DNA of 64,000 nt from positions 1,984,001 through 2,048,000 of the forward strand of contig JAUFSD010000002.1 in NCBI GenBank assembly GCA_033030425.1. The letters are read 5' to 3'. The notes beneath the pieces are model-generated. The model saw nothing but the letters and a program-made list of their open reading frames with translations, was not told where the DNA came from and did not search any database. A program made the translations under genes and the position numbers. Positions 1 through 11,207 of this stretch are shown here, one piece after another. How positions within the stretch are numbered: the stretch's first letter is position 1; every line of letters begins with the position of its first letter. This DNA comes from Verpa conica (taxonomy: Eukaryota; Ascomycota; Pezizomycetes; Pezizales; Morchellaceae).

Positions 1-3000
1 ATCGAGGACCTATTATTGCCTTAAGAGGTTTAGTCAGTCCTAATTACCATTTAATAGGGCAATATATATTAATTTCCTCATCGAAGTTCTTCCCACTTTG
101 ATCATTACCAGTTAAACAAAATATGAGGTGCTTTCGTATTTACATGATATACTCGTAGGAGTAGTACCGTGAAAGAATATAAGGGGGCTAGTAATAGATA
201 CTAAAGACCGGAAAAAGATCGGAAGGGGTTTTCGAAGAGGTAGAGGAGTATTATAGGGGAGTACTAGGTCTTGAGTTCAGTGTTTTCTTACAGTTTTCAA
301 AGGAAGATACATGACAAAGATGAAACACCAAGTCAGTGCAAACAGTATTTGTCACGAACGTGTGCCATGGTATAGTTGCATCTAGTATTATTCTATTCGG
401 GTTCTCTGTGTGGCCTTTCAAACTGCTTAATTATCATCGCTGGACTCTAGTAGATTGCATCCCGATACTTCTAAAGCAGCTACTAAGATAGATTGGATGT
501 GTTCTAGTGGGCGAAATGTCCCTGAATCCGAATAAGCCGGTATATATGTGTGTTATGGGTGACTCTGTCTGTAAGAATACGCTCGAGGCTAGAGTTTGGT
601 GCTCCTGTAGAGTGAATATTCTTATAGATAGCGAGGATTTAGCCATGTCAATGCGTTCTGACCGAGAATACGTATTCTTACATAGAGCTTCCTTATGAAA
701 TAAATTTATGTGGATACGGTGTAAGATATGGTATTTTTTTACTTTGATTGATTTCCACTATAAATAAAAGATTCTATAGAAAGCTGCTAAATACCACTCG
801 CGATTTTAAATCACGACAAGATGAGTCGGATTAACTGGCCCCTTAGAAAGATACTCTCTAGTCTGTAGGCGATCAATCATAGAAATCAAATCTCCTAAAA
901 TACAGCTTTTTATATATACTCGAAAAATAAATCTTATAATTAGGGCAATCATAGGTGTCCCGTCACGTACATAGTCAAGAGTTCATTTATTAAGGTTACT
1001 TATGAAGATGCATATATATGAGGGTATGAACAAGTTATTTCAAAGTCCTCAGTTGACTCCTCGTGTTTAATTGACCCGTGCTTCTTCCCGCGCCGGTACG
1101 TACGTAAACCTTTCTCATTTCCCTTTTATGCGATATGATTTAGCTCGCGCCACCCACAAGAGCATAAAATGCTCCTTGAGAGCATGATGAAAGCTTCAGT
1201 ATTGTACAAAGGTTAGTCCTACCACTACATTATATGTATCAACTCGGCCGTGTCAATTTTATATATATTAGCTATATTGAATCTACCCACAAATAGAGTT
1301 TAAGTTGCCTAGTACAACCACACAGGTCTCTTCATATTTACAGAAATAACAATGTGTAAGAGGACCAATTTACTTCTGTTGATACTTCCTGTATAGAAAC
1401 TATACCGGTTTACCGAAACAGAGACGACATAGGCGGTATATATATGCGCGTAGTATCTCTCGCTCTTGGCATATTGGCTAGTTTCCTCTAAGTCCTCAGT
1501 GTCTTTAGACAGGTTTATCACAGAGAAACTTCTTCCCAGGGAATAAATGATGCAAAATTTTTATAGTCAGTAGGAAGAAGTACTATAAATGATAATACTG
1601 CCCCTTGCGGAAGTCATACTGGTATTAGACGATGAACAGATTTTTATATAGGTAACTAGTAACTTGTATCCCCTTAGTAGGAACTAGTCTTGCTGAAATT
1701 AAGGTGATAACGCTGGAGGGGATGTGGCCCTGATTGTTTCAGATACAGCCTACCAAGCTAGTGAGGATTTGTATGCATACAAGAATGGTATATATTATAT
1801 TCCATAAATACCAGAATGTGCTCATCACAGATATACTGGCCCGAGTCAGTACACATAAACTAATACCCAAGAAGACTTCAAGCTTCCCAAACAAGAGATC
1901 AGCTACGTTGACCCAGGGCACCGGTGTTATAATATCTCCGGAATACCCTCTGACGTCGGGCCATGTGATTCTGGAACACCTCAGCTGGAGTACCTGAGTG
2001 ACATTCTAAATATGACTTGTTTCTCCTGTGCTGATATTTTTTAGTCCCTGATGCATTCTCTATTGATTCAACCTGCTTACATCTGATTTAGATCTTCGTA
2101 GAGCGCTCGAACTTTGACTCTTTTATAGTCCCTTGCTTCAAGGTAACCAAAGTCACTAAGGACTACATGCCCCCAATGACAAGTTTTAGCGTTCTAGGCT
2201 TCAAAGTTAAGAGTATATATAGTAGCTATGTCTTTTCAGTCTTATCTGCGTTAGCGTCAAGTATGACCTGATATAATTCGAGCGGTGGATTGTAGTGTTG
2301 AAATTCTGATTGGGTTAGATTTAACTTGTGAATAGAAAGTCTTCATTTCAATGTGTTATTTGTAAATATAGTCTTACAACTTTTCCCTAAGACTTTATTA
2401 TATAGATCCAGGACAATTAACCGCCCCCTACTTATATATGGCTGCGCACTCTAAATCCTAACTACAAACACAAGGCCACGATATACCTGTTGCGGATGAG
2501 TACCTTAAAACAGTAGAACTTGGGGCTTCCCCACGCAAATAGTTTATGGAAATATTGTATGGTATGTGCGCGCGGTACAGACATTTTGTTAGGGCCACGT
2601 ATCATCAAAAATCACTCGGCTATATATATAAGGGACGCGCTACGCCGCATGTAATGATTGGTTGATTGTTCATTTATAAATGGAGGTATAAGGGCCCTAT
2701 ATGTATATGTTTTAGGTGATTTCTATTCTATGATCTTCCTAGGTATAACACTACTGTCTCTCTCCCACCCAAAACACGCGCGCACACGTGCGTACACATC
2801 CATCAGCATCCACCCATACATCCACACATGACTCACGCCTGTTTTATATCCAACGGAATTAACACTCCAAAACACACCACCTCAGTGTTCTCCCCAGACA
2901 ACCCCATTCTTATACCAGAATTCTAGTTGCGGAAAACACTACGTGACGAAGGGAGTATTAGCGATGATCCAGCTCTACCATTGTGGCCCCCAACGCCGAG

Positions 3001-4132
3001 ATGTTTCGTGCCTTGCCCCAGGTCTTGGACTCGAGGAAAGACAAAGCTAAGAGCCTATAAGGCTGATAATCCCCGAGGCTTATACCAATAACTCCAAACT
3101 TATATAAGCTCAAATTCAGGGGCGAAAGCTCATAGTAGCACGAAACTAGGATTATAATTGACTCTTTTAGACGTATAGAATAATATAGAATTATAGCTCA
3201 TTGGCATCAAAATAATATTTTAATATCACAAATTAAAAATAACTATACGCGTCAAAGCCAGACAAAGCTTGGGGTCTACAGGCTAGACTAGCTGTGGGAC
3301 CCCTCTACCTCGTCTCGAATGGCCTTATAGACCACACGATCTCTGCTTCAGTGTGGTTTGCAAATAAAAAACCCCTTCTCCCCAATAGCCGCCCCTACAG
3401 ACAGCGCCACCTTTGTAGGATTTTTAGAGTAGGCCCGCGGGGTATTTCTTGTGGGGTAATACAGTGGTACAGTGTCAAGCTAAACCAATAGGTATATGAC
3501 ACAGCATGTCTAAATGGTTAGATTGATCTTTTTTAATTGGATCACTGTGTTTTAATCCCTATAAATGTGATTCACCTATAGTTGTTGGTGGCGAGAAATC
3601 TTAAGGTATATAGTTATTAGATTGACTAAGACCGATTCTATGGTTCAGAGGGTAAGACAACCCAAAACATACCCCACAGTTCAATCCAAAAGAGCATCCC
3701 TATGAAACGATTTCCAAGAGATTCTATACTGTACTGAATCGCTAGAAGTATTGTACTTTCTATCGGAAACCACTATATATGTACCCATACTCATTGCATT
3801 TAATGTAACGCCGTACATATACATTTGGTCACTTCAATTGCCACATGTATAGTATTGTAGAAGGGGTGTACTATAAATTATGCATAGAAACTCGAGAGAT
3901 TTGAACTATATACAATAGAGGTGAATCACAAGAATTACACGTGCAGTCGATCTAAAGACATGAAAACTAATACCGCCTACATGTGATAGAATAAAACAAA
4001 CCATCCGCATTGCATTAGGGCAGAGCCATCCAAAGATAACTCCAAAAATTAAAACTATTATCCGCTAACAGAACTACCCTCTAATAATTTCCCTTACTAT
4101 TCAAGTATCCTTCACAAGTCTTATCACCCCAA
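1..4132. other. gene-poor AT-rich region
   Basis: I see no coding sequence I can defend here. Open frames are short (under 90 codons), unrelated to any family I recognise and without codon structure. The DNA is AT-rich with many TATATA and CTAGTA words. Around 2758-2830 there is a purine/pyrimidine-skewed stretch of CA, CGCG and ACATCC words. It looks like old, decayed repeat DNA, but I found no terminal repeats. Confidence 0.6.
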
Positions 4133-4372
4133 TCAAATCCTACTGCCATTACATAGCTTCAGCATAGCCCTCGTGATACCGAACCCCCCCATGAACGTGA
4201 AGACGAATAGTGGCAGCACGTGAAGCAAGGTATCTCCATAGAGGACAATAATCATACTTGGTCCCAGCGAGAGAGTACTAAGAAACAAAGTAATGAGTGT
4301 TTGAAAGAGTTCAGAGTCTCTTTTTGCTGCGCGGACTTGTGCCGCGGTTAACTTAGGTCGGCGAGGAGGCAT
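4133..4372 (-). CDS. possible small two-pass membrane protein, unrecognised
   Basis: This is a 79-codon open frame. The N-terminus is basic (MPPRRPKLTAAQVRAAKRD), followed by two hydrophobic stretches at about residues 27-46 and 50-70 and a short tail. The layout resembles small ER or organellar membrane proteins of fungi, but I do not recognise the family. An A-rich leader precedes the ATG, and no partner gene lies nearby. It may be a real short gene, an exon of a longer one, or a chance frame in repeat-rich DNA. Conservation or transcript evidence would be needed to decide. Confidence 0.33.
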   Translation of the reverse strand: MPPRRPKLTAAQVRAAKRDSELFQTLITLFLSTLSLGPSMIIVLYGDTLLHVLPLFVFTFMGGFGITRAMLKLCNGSRI

Positions 4373-5778
4373 GCTTTTTTCTTTTCCTATAGAGTGAATT
4401 AGATTCTTGACCAGGATTGTGAAGTATATTTCAGGAATATGGTTGCAAGATAAATTTATCGTCTATTTGAGCTATAATGTTCATTTTTATCTTTTGATTC
4501 AAGACATAGAATTACGAGTTAATTGCGCATGCGGCACGTAGGATCTAATTGTCTTAGGTGCCGCGCGAGAGGCCACATAGAATAGGGCCTCGAACAATCC
4601 TAATATGATTGTGCCCGTACAATTGGGCAAAAAGCAATGCTTATTTGGATGCCAAGGGCCAGTAATATGCTTTCTCTAAGCCTGTAGGCGTTACACTAGA
4701 GTCTAGTGATCATTTATCGGGTAGAACGTCCCTTTTTTTCCCCTCCGCATTGGTGGCACAGATGTTGTGAAGAGGCACGATAAAACCCTAACCCTTGACC
4801 CGGCTCCACGATAGGTGAACCACATGTAGATGCGCCGCCTGAGTGCAATCCTCGGTAGTGCATCCATACGCCTTATTCTAGCCTTGTCATCCGACCCGGG
4901 CCCGATAGCGGGTGCGCCGCCTTGGCACATGCCTGCAGGCCACGACATCAGGCCCCCAGGCCCTTTGTACAAACCGTAGAAGATCAGTACGTATGTACAA
5001 TTTCTCTGTTATGAGTAAGCTAGTAAGTAGATGTAGAACTAGAATCATCTCTACTAGTACCATTACTGATAGAATATAGATATAGGCCCTACTGAGGCCC
5101 TCCGCTCTTTTGGCAGTATCGAGGGCACATATTACCTCAAGCCTTCCTTCCCCGCTTGACCCCGAGACTCCAGCTTCACGGTATGACTCTTCCGTAATAA
5201 TTCCCCTTGATGGTGTCTTCGATTGACTTCCTAGACATTAGCTCTCTCTCACGGCATTAATTAAACACACCTCTATTACACATTCTAGAAATTAATATTT
5301 GAATTTATGTCTTTTATATATGCACCTCTGCGCGCTATCCACCACGCATATTCGGATATGCCATGATCTAGAGAAATCCAACACAAAAAATTCATATCAG
5401 CTTTTTTATATATATGCACTTGTATGCACCTCCACCGCATTTATCCCGAGGAAATTCCTGAAGACGTCTAAGGATTAGACTACCCCATTTGTCTGATATA
5501 CACATCGAGCAGTTAAGGAGACCGAGAAACATGCAGCTTGAAGATGAAGGCTGTTACTGGTCACCGAGGGTTCTAAGAGCAACAGATTGGCCAGAGAGTA
5601 ACATATTCACAGCCCTTGTTATGACCATTTTCGCAACCCCGAACCCGCATTACTAGCCTACAATATAATATTAATAAAAGAGAAACCCCTCCACATATGA
5701 TTTAGGACCCCCTCAAGCAGCCCAGCATAGTCAGCTCCCATTGGCAAAAAAGCAGCTGTTATAGCATATATGCACTAT
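4373..5778. other. intergenic, nothing recognised
   Basis: No supported gene is visible. Around 4780-4980 there is a locally GC-richer patch with repeated GCGCCGCC-type words inside otherwise AT-rich sequence. Its one 89-codon minus frame is arginine- and glycine-rich in a way expected of chance translation of GC-rich DNA. Confidence 0.55.
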
Positions 5779-5786
5779 AGCTTATC

Positions 5787-5967
5787 AAAGGAGGTTGACT
5801 TTGAGTCGGCCCGACCCAAGGATTGGCCTGGCCTGGCCTGGTCCGGCCCCGGCCCAGACCCAGACCATCAAATAGTATGGGTCAGACAAGCCCGGACCAC
5901 ACATAAGGGAGAGGGAGTTTCGCCGTCCCGGTAACTAAATGGGCCCGGCTAGGCCTAAGTCAACTTC
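5787..5967. mobile_element. candidate hAT-like MITE, 181 bp
   Basis: The segment is bounded by identical 8-bp direct repeats AGCTTATC at 5779-5786 and 5968-5975. Inside them the ends are inverted copies: GAGGTTGACTT near the left end and the complement of GAAGTTGACTT at the right end. The interior is GC-rich, with a run of GGCCT units around 5825-5845. An 8-bp target duplication is the hallmark of hAT elements, and non-autonomous hAT derivatives often have short imperfect inverted ends. There is no coding capacity. The class assignment is inferred from duplication length only. Confidence 0.55.
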
Positions 5968-5975
5968 AGCTTATC

Positions 5976-7461
5976 TAACGGAATATTGCGCGGAAATCCC
6001 CCTCTCCCTCTCTTCCCCCCTTTAGTAATGAAACCTGAGTGAATTCTATTCCAAGTAGTGAGGGGGGGGGAGCTGGTGAAATGTCTCTTTGAGATAATGA
6101 CGTCTTTGTCGGGATTTGCGAATATGGCGGTTAAATTTTTTTTTAATGATGAATGTGGGTATATTCTACCTATGTAGCTACCTAGCTAGTCGGTCGGTCG
6201 CGGTCATTCGGTAGATTGGTCACCGCTGTATGCTCATTTTCCTCTCAAATTTCAAGTTTCTTTTAAACCTCAGGGGGGGGGCAAGAGTCGGTGTTTGAAA
6301 ACTACATACTTCTGGTAATAGATAACTCCGCTATTCCCTATCCTCGCCGAAGATATCGCGAGTCTAAAAAAATCGAAACGCGATAAACACCCACTGCATG
6401 CGCTCAAAAAAAAAAAAAAAAAGGAGACTAAATAAGTTACTCCGTTCATCCGCCCAGCCACTTCATTTTAGCTCTCTTTTTTTTTTTGACGGGGGGAGGG
6501 AGATGTTCTGTTCCTTCAAAATTGCGACACCTCCCCCCCCCCCGTTTTCGGGTAAGGAAATACTCTCTTCTTATAAGCGCCCATGATCATGTTAAGGGGG
6601 TAATGACTGTTTCTTTGGTTACTTATCGATAAGCGGCTCCTAACCCCGGTATAAATGGCAGGGGTATATTGATCAGGATATCCCCCCTATTGCACATTGG
6701 GAGTAAAAGAGCGAATTGTTTTCTTCTACTCATTCCAAAGTATGGTATATTGTGTAGCCGTAGCGAGTGATGTTCTGTGCCGACACCACTTCGGGTAGCT
6801 TAAAGACACATGAGCTTATATAATTACGCCAGAGAGGGGGGGGTTTCCTCGGTTGGGGGAGACATGACCTAATATTTATATTATTTTTCGGCACAACAAA
6901 TATTTACCCCGAAACTTGGCTTCTCCAAAGCACAGATCTCTTAAGATTGAGAATTATAGATTCGTCACTTTAGAGATGAGCGCCTATCGTGGGCTTTTCA
7001 GCCTTAAACGCCAGAAAGGCCCCGGCCCCGACCGGCGTTGGTGGCCTGTTATCGATGTGTCCCCCCCCCCCCGTAAAGCAAGTGAACCAAGTTCGTACCA
7101 TTGGACTCTCGGTCTCGCTAAAAGAAGGTTAAGTATCCACTTTAGGGAAAACATCAATAACCAAGTTTGGTAGAGATTTACGGAGGGGGGGGGGGAAGTA
7201 GAGGGTATGGTCTATAAGCAGCCTCTACCTTCCGCATTGCGCTTCTTTTAGAGTTCGCTATGCTTGAATAAGATCGGATTCTTGCAACATTCCCTATCCT
7301 TGATTGTGGAATGGAATGCTTTTATTTTTGGCTTGGACCGTGTTGTTGTGGGTTATGATCTGCAGGCACCGGGGTGGTTGTGTTTATTTTTGGCTGCCAG
7401 GTAGGTTTTCCCGATATAGTCACGACGCTAGGCTAAAGTCAGGAAGCGAGGGGTCTTGCAG
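5976..7461. other. intergenic with many poly-G/poly-C tracts
   Basis: No gene is supported. The stretch contains six long G or C runs: 6062-6070, 6273-6281, 6533-6543, 6836-6843, 7061-7072 and 7185-7195, together with A/T runs near 6404 and 6478. Open frames here are broken up by, or built from, these homopolymers. Confidence 0.6.
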
Positions 7462-7626
7462 GGGCAGTGGCAGCAGTGGCAGCAGTGGCAGCAGTACTCG
7501 TAATGCCCTGACGTTTCCGGAATGGACTGCTATTGCATACCATAGAAAACTATGCCAAGTCTACGATTTTGTATGATATGCAATAGCAGTCCATTCCGGA
7601 AACGTCAGGGCATTACGAGTAGCAGT

Positions 7627-7659
<33 letters not shown>

Positions 7660-7666
7660 GGCAGCA
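7462..7666. repeat. CAG-type trinucleotide/9-mer repeat split by a MITE
   Basis: On the left side (7462-7495) are imperfect copies of a 9-bp unit GGCAGCAGT. On the right side (7622-7666) are GCAGTA and AGC repeats. The two halves appear to be one simple repeat interrupted by the foldback element at 7497-7619. The alternating serine or alanine runs in overlapping translations are by-products of the repeat. Confidence 0.6.
7497..7619. mobile_element. foldback MITE, 123 bp, TA target duplication
   Basis: Two 48-bp arms, 7497-7544 and 7572-7619, are exact inverted copies except for one position (CATACCATA against CATATCATA on the complement). They are separated by about 27 bp, part of which also pairs (AAAA with TTTT). 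The outer ends read CTCGTAATG and CATTACGAG, flanked on both sides by TA (7495-7496 and 7620-7621). TA duplication fits a Tc1/mariner or pogo-type non-autonomous element. It sits within the CAG-type repeat. Confidence 0.7.
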
Positions 7667-8647
7667 CAGGCCAGGTGAGGCTCGAGGTGCGTGGAGAGTC
7701 TGCGGAGGGAGATGGCCCATCTAACGGCCAGGGCCCTCCTAGATTGGCCAACCAACGGGTGGTTAGTTGTTATTTACAGCTCGCCCTACAGATTCCTCTG
7801 AGATCTGTTTGCGGGAGTGCTTTTCCTCTGCGGAGTGAGTATGTATACATACACAATTGGGTCAACCATGTCAACCATATCAATCATATCAATCATATCA
7901 ATGCAAGACTCCAAGACATCAGCCCCTCCGTATTAAAACTATAATCCCTTTGACAGCTTCAACTCTGGATACTTTAGCAACTCTATTCCATTGCCGAGGT
8001 GATCTGCCTTCGCTTCGCCGTGGCGCTCTGGGGAAAGGGCTGGGTGAGTGTGACCTCAGCACTTGCTTTTTTTATGGCGTCCCTACATGGGTCATCCACA
8101 TGTTGGTGATTGCTTGCGCATCCAAGACCCCAGCTACGGATTTTAACAGGTGCCAGGCCCGCTTGATCTACACCAATAATGACGGAGAGTGGGTCATGCT
8201 TTGAGATGGCGTGTTTGCTTAAACCCCGCTCACAGAGTCCTAATACGCGGTTTTGTGGGACTTTATATATTCGTGGGCACATCCCCGTGTACTCTTTAAT
8301 CTTCAAGGCCTTTGATAGTTGCTCGATCCAATGCCGTCTATTTCATCTCTCCCTCTCCTATACTCTTCCCTCATGTTATTATAATCTTTGACCCCCCTTC
8401 CCTTTTACTGGCCTGCCCCGTATACCCTTTTTTTTTTTTTTACTACTCGCTGATAATTTTGTAATGTACCTTTGATTTCTCATTGCCCCGGCGGCGTTTT
8501 TTTTAATACCCTTTTCCTACTGTTTTTGTTTTTGTTTTTAACTCTGCTATTCCAAAGCGTAGACCCGCTAGGATTGTTCAGTTACATAGACTTTTACTTT
8601 CAACAAGGCCGGTCCTTTTTAAACTAATACCCCCCCTCAAACTCAAC
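7667..8647. other. upstream region of the 8648 gene
   Basis: No supported gene is present. A 9-bp tandem repeat lies at 7861-7905: two GTCAACCAT units, two ATCAATCAT units and one partial unit. From about 8340 to the start codon at 8648 the plus strand is strongly pyrimidine-rich, with long T runs near 8430 and CT-rich words. This is common in fungal promoters and 5' leaders and probably drives the downstream membrane-protein gene. Confidence 0.5.
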
Positions 8648-10090
8648 ATGCCTACCAGATATTTCCACCGACACCCCTCACTCCTCATCCCCGTTATACT
8701 CTTTTTACTACACTTCACCACAGCCGCTGAAGTTGGCTATGGACCCGATTTCGACCCGTGTGGAGATAACTGCCAGACACAGATGGTCTCATTCTGTACC
8801 GTTGACCACAACATAGCTCAGATGCGAACATGTTGGTGCGAGGATACAGAGTATATCAAACGCATGGATGCCTGTTTGAGCTCGTGTGACCCAGCGGTTA
8901 GCGATACAGACAAGCAAAGAGACCAGATGCTACGATACAGAAACTTTGTCTGTGAGCCGAGTGCTGGTTTAAAAGACACGGAATTCGCAAACTATTACCG
9001 GACCAGGTTTGCGAGTGTTGATGGTGGATTTGTACCGGAGGTGACCAGGGGCATTCCACCACCCACAGCAACCCCAAGAGCGATCGTGACAATGAGCACA
9101 AGTTCAACTTCGTCGAGCGGGGGCGATACTAGCTATACGAGTCTTCGCCCTTCCTCTACGCTCCCAACGACGGCCAAACCTACCATAAATCCAACCTCCA
9201 CCTCGGTGTCCACTGCAACCTCAACGGCTTCCTCATATGTTACAGCGCTCCCCTCCACGACCGCTGGCCCAGATCTGCTAAAAACCGGATTAACCACTAT
9301 TCAACTGGTCAGTATAATCATCGGTGTCGCGGTATTATCTATTGTCCTTTCTCTGTGCATAGTCTACTACATCCGCCGTCGCCGTGGTCCCAGACGCCCA
9401 ATATGGAACCCCCCACCTCCACCCCCACTCCCACGCCCATCACCGTCGAGCTTCCTGCCATACTATTACCCAGCCAGCCCCCCACCACCAACAGCAACCT
9501 CTCGCGGGCCCCAAGACCTAGAGCCACACGCAATCACCACATCCACCTCATCCATCTACTCCTCTCGAGAAGGCGGCGACAGCATCGTCTCCCCAAGCCG
9601 TGAAAGAGGTCGTTATAGCTACTTCCCCCGCGAATCACCCATCCCCTCACCTGCCAAATCAGAGTTCCAGAAATACCTGCAGCCAAAATCCGCAAGCTCG
9701 GTACGCATCCTCACCCCGGTCATAACGCCTCCAGCGTCCACCATGCAGATAACGTCTGCATCGGCGATTGCGGCGGCAGCTGCTGCAGCGCAGAAGAGTA
9801 ATCGCAACTCGGCAAGTACTATAATTGAGCCGGAGCCACAACAGGCGATTGTTCAAGAAACAATGACCAGCAGGACCAGAAGCAGGAGCAGGAGCAAGAG
9901 CAGAAGCAGAAGTAGAAGTAGACCGAGAGGAAGCACAAGGAGGAGTAGGAGAGATACAGCTGTGGAGAGTGAATACTGTGGAGAGGATGACTGTACAAGT
10001 TGTGAGAGTTGGAGTGAGAGAAGTTGGTATGAAGAAGATGCGAATTGGTGGGATCTACGCGAGTCGACGGTTATGGGACCATCGGTATGA
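8648..10090 (+). CDS. CFEM-like single-pass surface protein with RS-rich tail
   Basis: An uninterrupted 480-codon frame. Residues 1-27 form a signal peptide (SLLIPVILFLLHFTTAA). Residues 36-102 carry eight cysteines at 38, 42, 50, 62, 64, 76, 80 and 102. The CxC plus C-x3-C arrangement resembles fungal CFEM or related eight-cysteine cell-surface modules, though spacing is not an exact CFEM match. Residues 135-210 are Ser/Thr/Pro-rich, as expected for an O-glycosylated stalk. A transmembrane helix follows at about 218-242 with an RRRRG stop-transfer. The cytoplasmic part is proline-rich (PPPPPP at 255-260), has an alanine run at 374-381, an arginine-serine repeat at 408-435 and an acidic Trp/Glu-rich end. 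The overall plan fits a wall or surface sensor. No intron is needed. The function is inferred from architecture only. Confidence 0.8.
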   Translation: MPTRYFHRHPSLLIPVILFLLHFTTAAEVGYGPDFDPCGDNCQTQMVSFCTVDHNIAQMRTCWCEDTEYIKRMDACLSSCDPAVSDTDKQRDQMLRYRNFVCEPSAGLKDTEFANYYRTRFASVDGGFVPEVTRGIPPPTATPRAIVTMSTSSTSSSGGDTSYTSLRPSSTLPTTAKPTINPTSTSVSTATSTASSYVTALPSTTAGPDLLKTGLTTIQLVSIIIGVAVLSIVLSLCIVYYIRRRRGPRRPIWNPPPPPPLPRPSPSSFLPYYYPASPPPPTATSRGPQDLEPHAITTSTSSIYSSREGGDSIVSPSRERGRYSYFPRESPIPSPAKSEFQKYLQPKSASSVRILTPVITPPASTMQITSASAIAAAAAAAQKSNRNSASTIIEPEPQQAIVQETMTSRTRSRSRSKSRSRSRSRPRGSTRRSRRDTAVESEYCGEDDCTSCESWSERSWYEEDANWWDLRESTVMGPSV

Positions 10091-10844
10091 TGATTATGAG
10101 ATATGCCTTTTTCCTTGTTTTTTCTCCCCAAATACTTAATTTATGAGAACTTCCTTTACGGTTAGAACTCTACTAGCAGGACTGGTTCTTAATACTTTTT
10201 TAGATTCATCCCCCTCATTCTACTCTGGGAGGGTGTTTACCTTTTTTTTATCTTTGTGTTTATACCCTTCTCTATACTCCTTTTTTTTTTTTTTTTAATG
10301 AGGTCGAGTAGGAAGAATGGTGTGTCTGGAACTTACCATGTCTTCCTCTTTTCCTACTTTAATCTTCTAGTTTGCTTTTTTACCTGTATAAAATTATATA
10401 GATTGTATTGTTGATTAGCTTTTGTATATATGGGGCTGGAGCTGGGGTGGGAGGATGGCGATCGGGGTAGCATTCTAGTTTTTTTTCTATTTCCTCCTTT
10501 CATTCTTTCTTGTACGATTACTGGAGTTTTCCTTGTTGTTAAGGATTGATGACCTTGAGTAGATCAGAGCACGTGGGCGGGTTAGTTTTATGGGTTGTAT
10601 GTAGCTATCTAGGCATAGCAAATACCATATGGAGTCTTTTTTAGCAGTATATAACTGCTAATTATTCGGCCACAAACATCAGAGTGACAATTAGATAAAA
10701 TTCTTCATACCAATAATAAACACCAATGCGCAAAAAACATTACAAGAGAAAAAAAAAAAAAAAAGCAACTCAACGAATCACAACATTTCTGCTGTAATAC
10801 ATGTAGTCTCGCCCAGTACAGTAACTGTACTGGATCTTGCAGGA
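10091..10844. other. intergenic, 3' region of the membrane-protein gene
   Basis: Mostly T-rich sequence with no gene. Two perfect small hairpins stand out: TTAGCAGT...ACTGCTAA around 10641-10661, and a 21-bp palindrome at 10813-10833 next to the tRNA. A run of about 15 A (T on the minus strand) at 10750-10764 lies about 80 bp beyond the 3' end of the minus-strand tRNA gene. Confidence 0.5.
10813..10833. repeat. 21-bp perfect palindrome 3' of the tRNA gene
   Basis: CCAGTACAGT and ACTGTACTGG are exact inverted copies around a single central base. The palindrome begins 11 bp past the 3' end of the minus-strand tRNA-Leu. No T4 terminator lies in between, so the transcript may run through the hairpin before reaching the T-rich tract further on. 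Confidence 0.7.
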
Positions 10845-10937
10845 TGATGGCGGCGAGATTCGAACTCGCGCTCTTTCGAACTACGGTTTCTGACAAAGTC
10901 CTAAACGTAGCGCCTTAGACCACTCGGCCACGCCACC
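10845..10937 (-). tRNA. tRNA-Leu (anticodon UAG) with 13-nt intron
   Basis: Read on the minus strand, the gene folds as a class II tRNA. Acceptor arms are GGTGGCG and CGCCATC with one G-U pair and discriminator A. The D arm is GCC/GGC with A-box TGGCCGAGTGG. The anticodon stem is CTACG/CGTAG, the variable region is 11 nt, and the T arm GCGAG-TTCGAAT-CTCGC supplies the B-box. The anticodon loop holds TTTAGG followed by 13 extra bases (10887-10899) and C, which gives anticodon UAG with an intron after G37, as usual in fungal leucine tRNAs. The mature length is 80 nt. It decodes CUA and probably other CUN codons. Confidence 0.9.
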
Positions 10938-11019
10938 TGTGATGATTACGTCATACTGGACGTTTGTGACTCCCGATAACCGAGAGCCTCAACCCATCGT
11001 TCCTACGTGTATTAAAGTA

Positions 11020-11205
11020 CCGTATAAACTCGATAAATTAGCTATGCGGGCGTCGCTACCACTTCCTATCAAATGCAAACTTGCTATCTGATCGTAAGGA
11101 TTATTATCATAAGCTAGCTTTGATGGGTTTAGAGGAAGTTTAGAGAACACTATTAAACATAGGTGGCGTTGACGCCCGCATAGCCAATTTATCGAGTTTA
11201 TACGG
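11020..11205. mobile_element. MITE with 35-bp terminal inverted repeats, TA duplication
   Basis: The left end (11020-11054) and the complement of the right end (11171-11205) match at 34 of 35 positions and begin CCGTATAAACTCG. TA flanks both sides (11018-11019 and 11206-11207). The 186-bp length, lack of coding capacity and TA duplication fit a Tc1/mariner-type non-autonomous element. It lies about 80 bp upstream of the 5' end of the tRNA-Leu gene, which is transcribed away from it. Confidence 0.85.
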
Positions 11206-11207
11206 TA

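Noticed and set aside
7304..7944. Overlapping open frames of 90 and 130 codons near the CAG repeat
   Set aside because: They share translated words because they read the two arms of the foldback MITE, and the rest is repeat translation.
9339..10131. Leucine-, arginine- and threonine-rich frames overlapping the 8648 gene on both strands
   Set aside because: They are complements or shifts of the Pro-, Ala- and RS-rich coding sequence.
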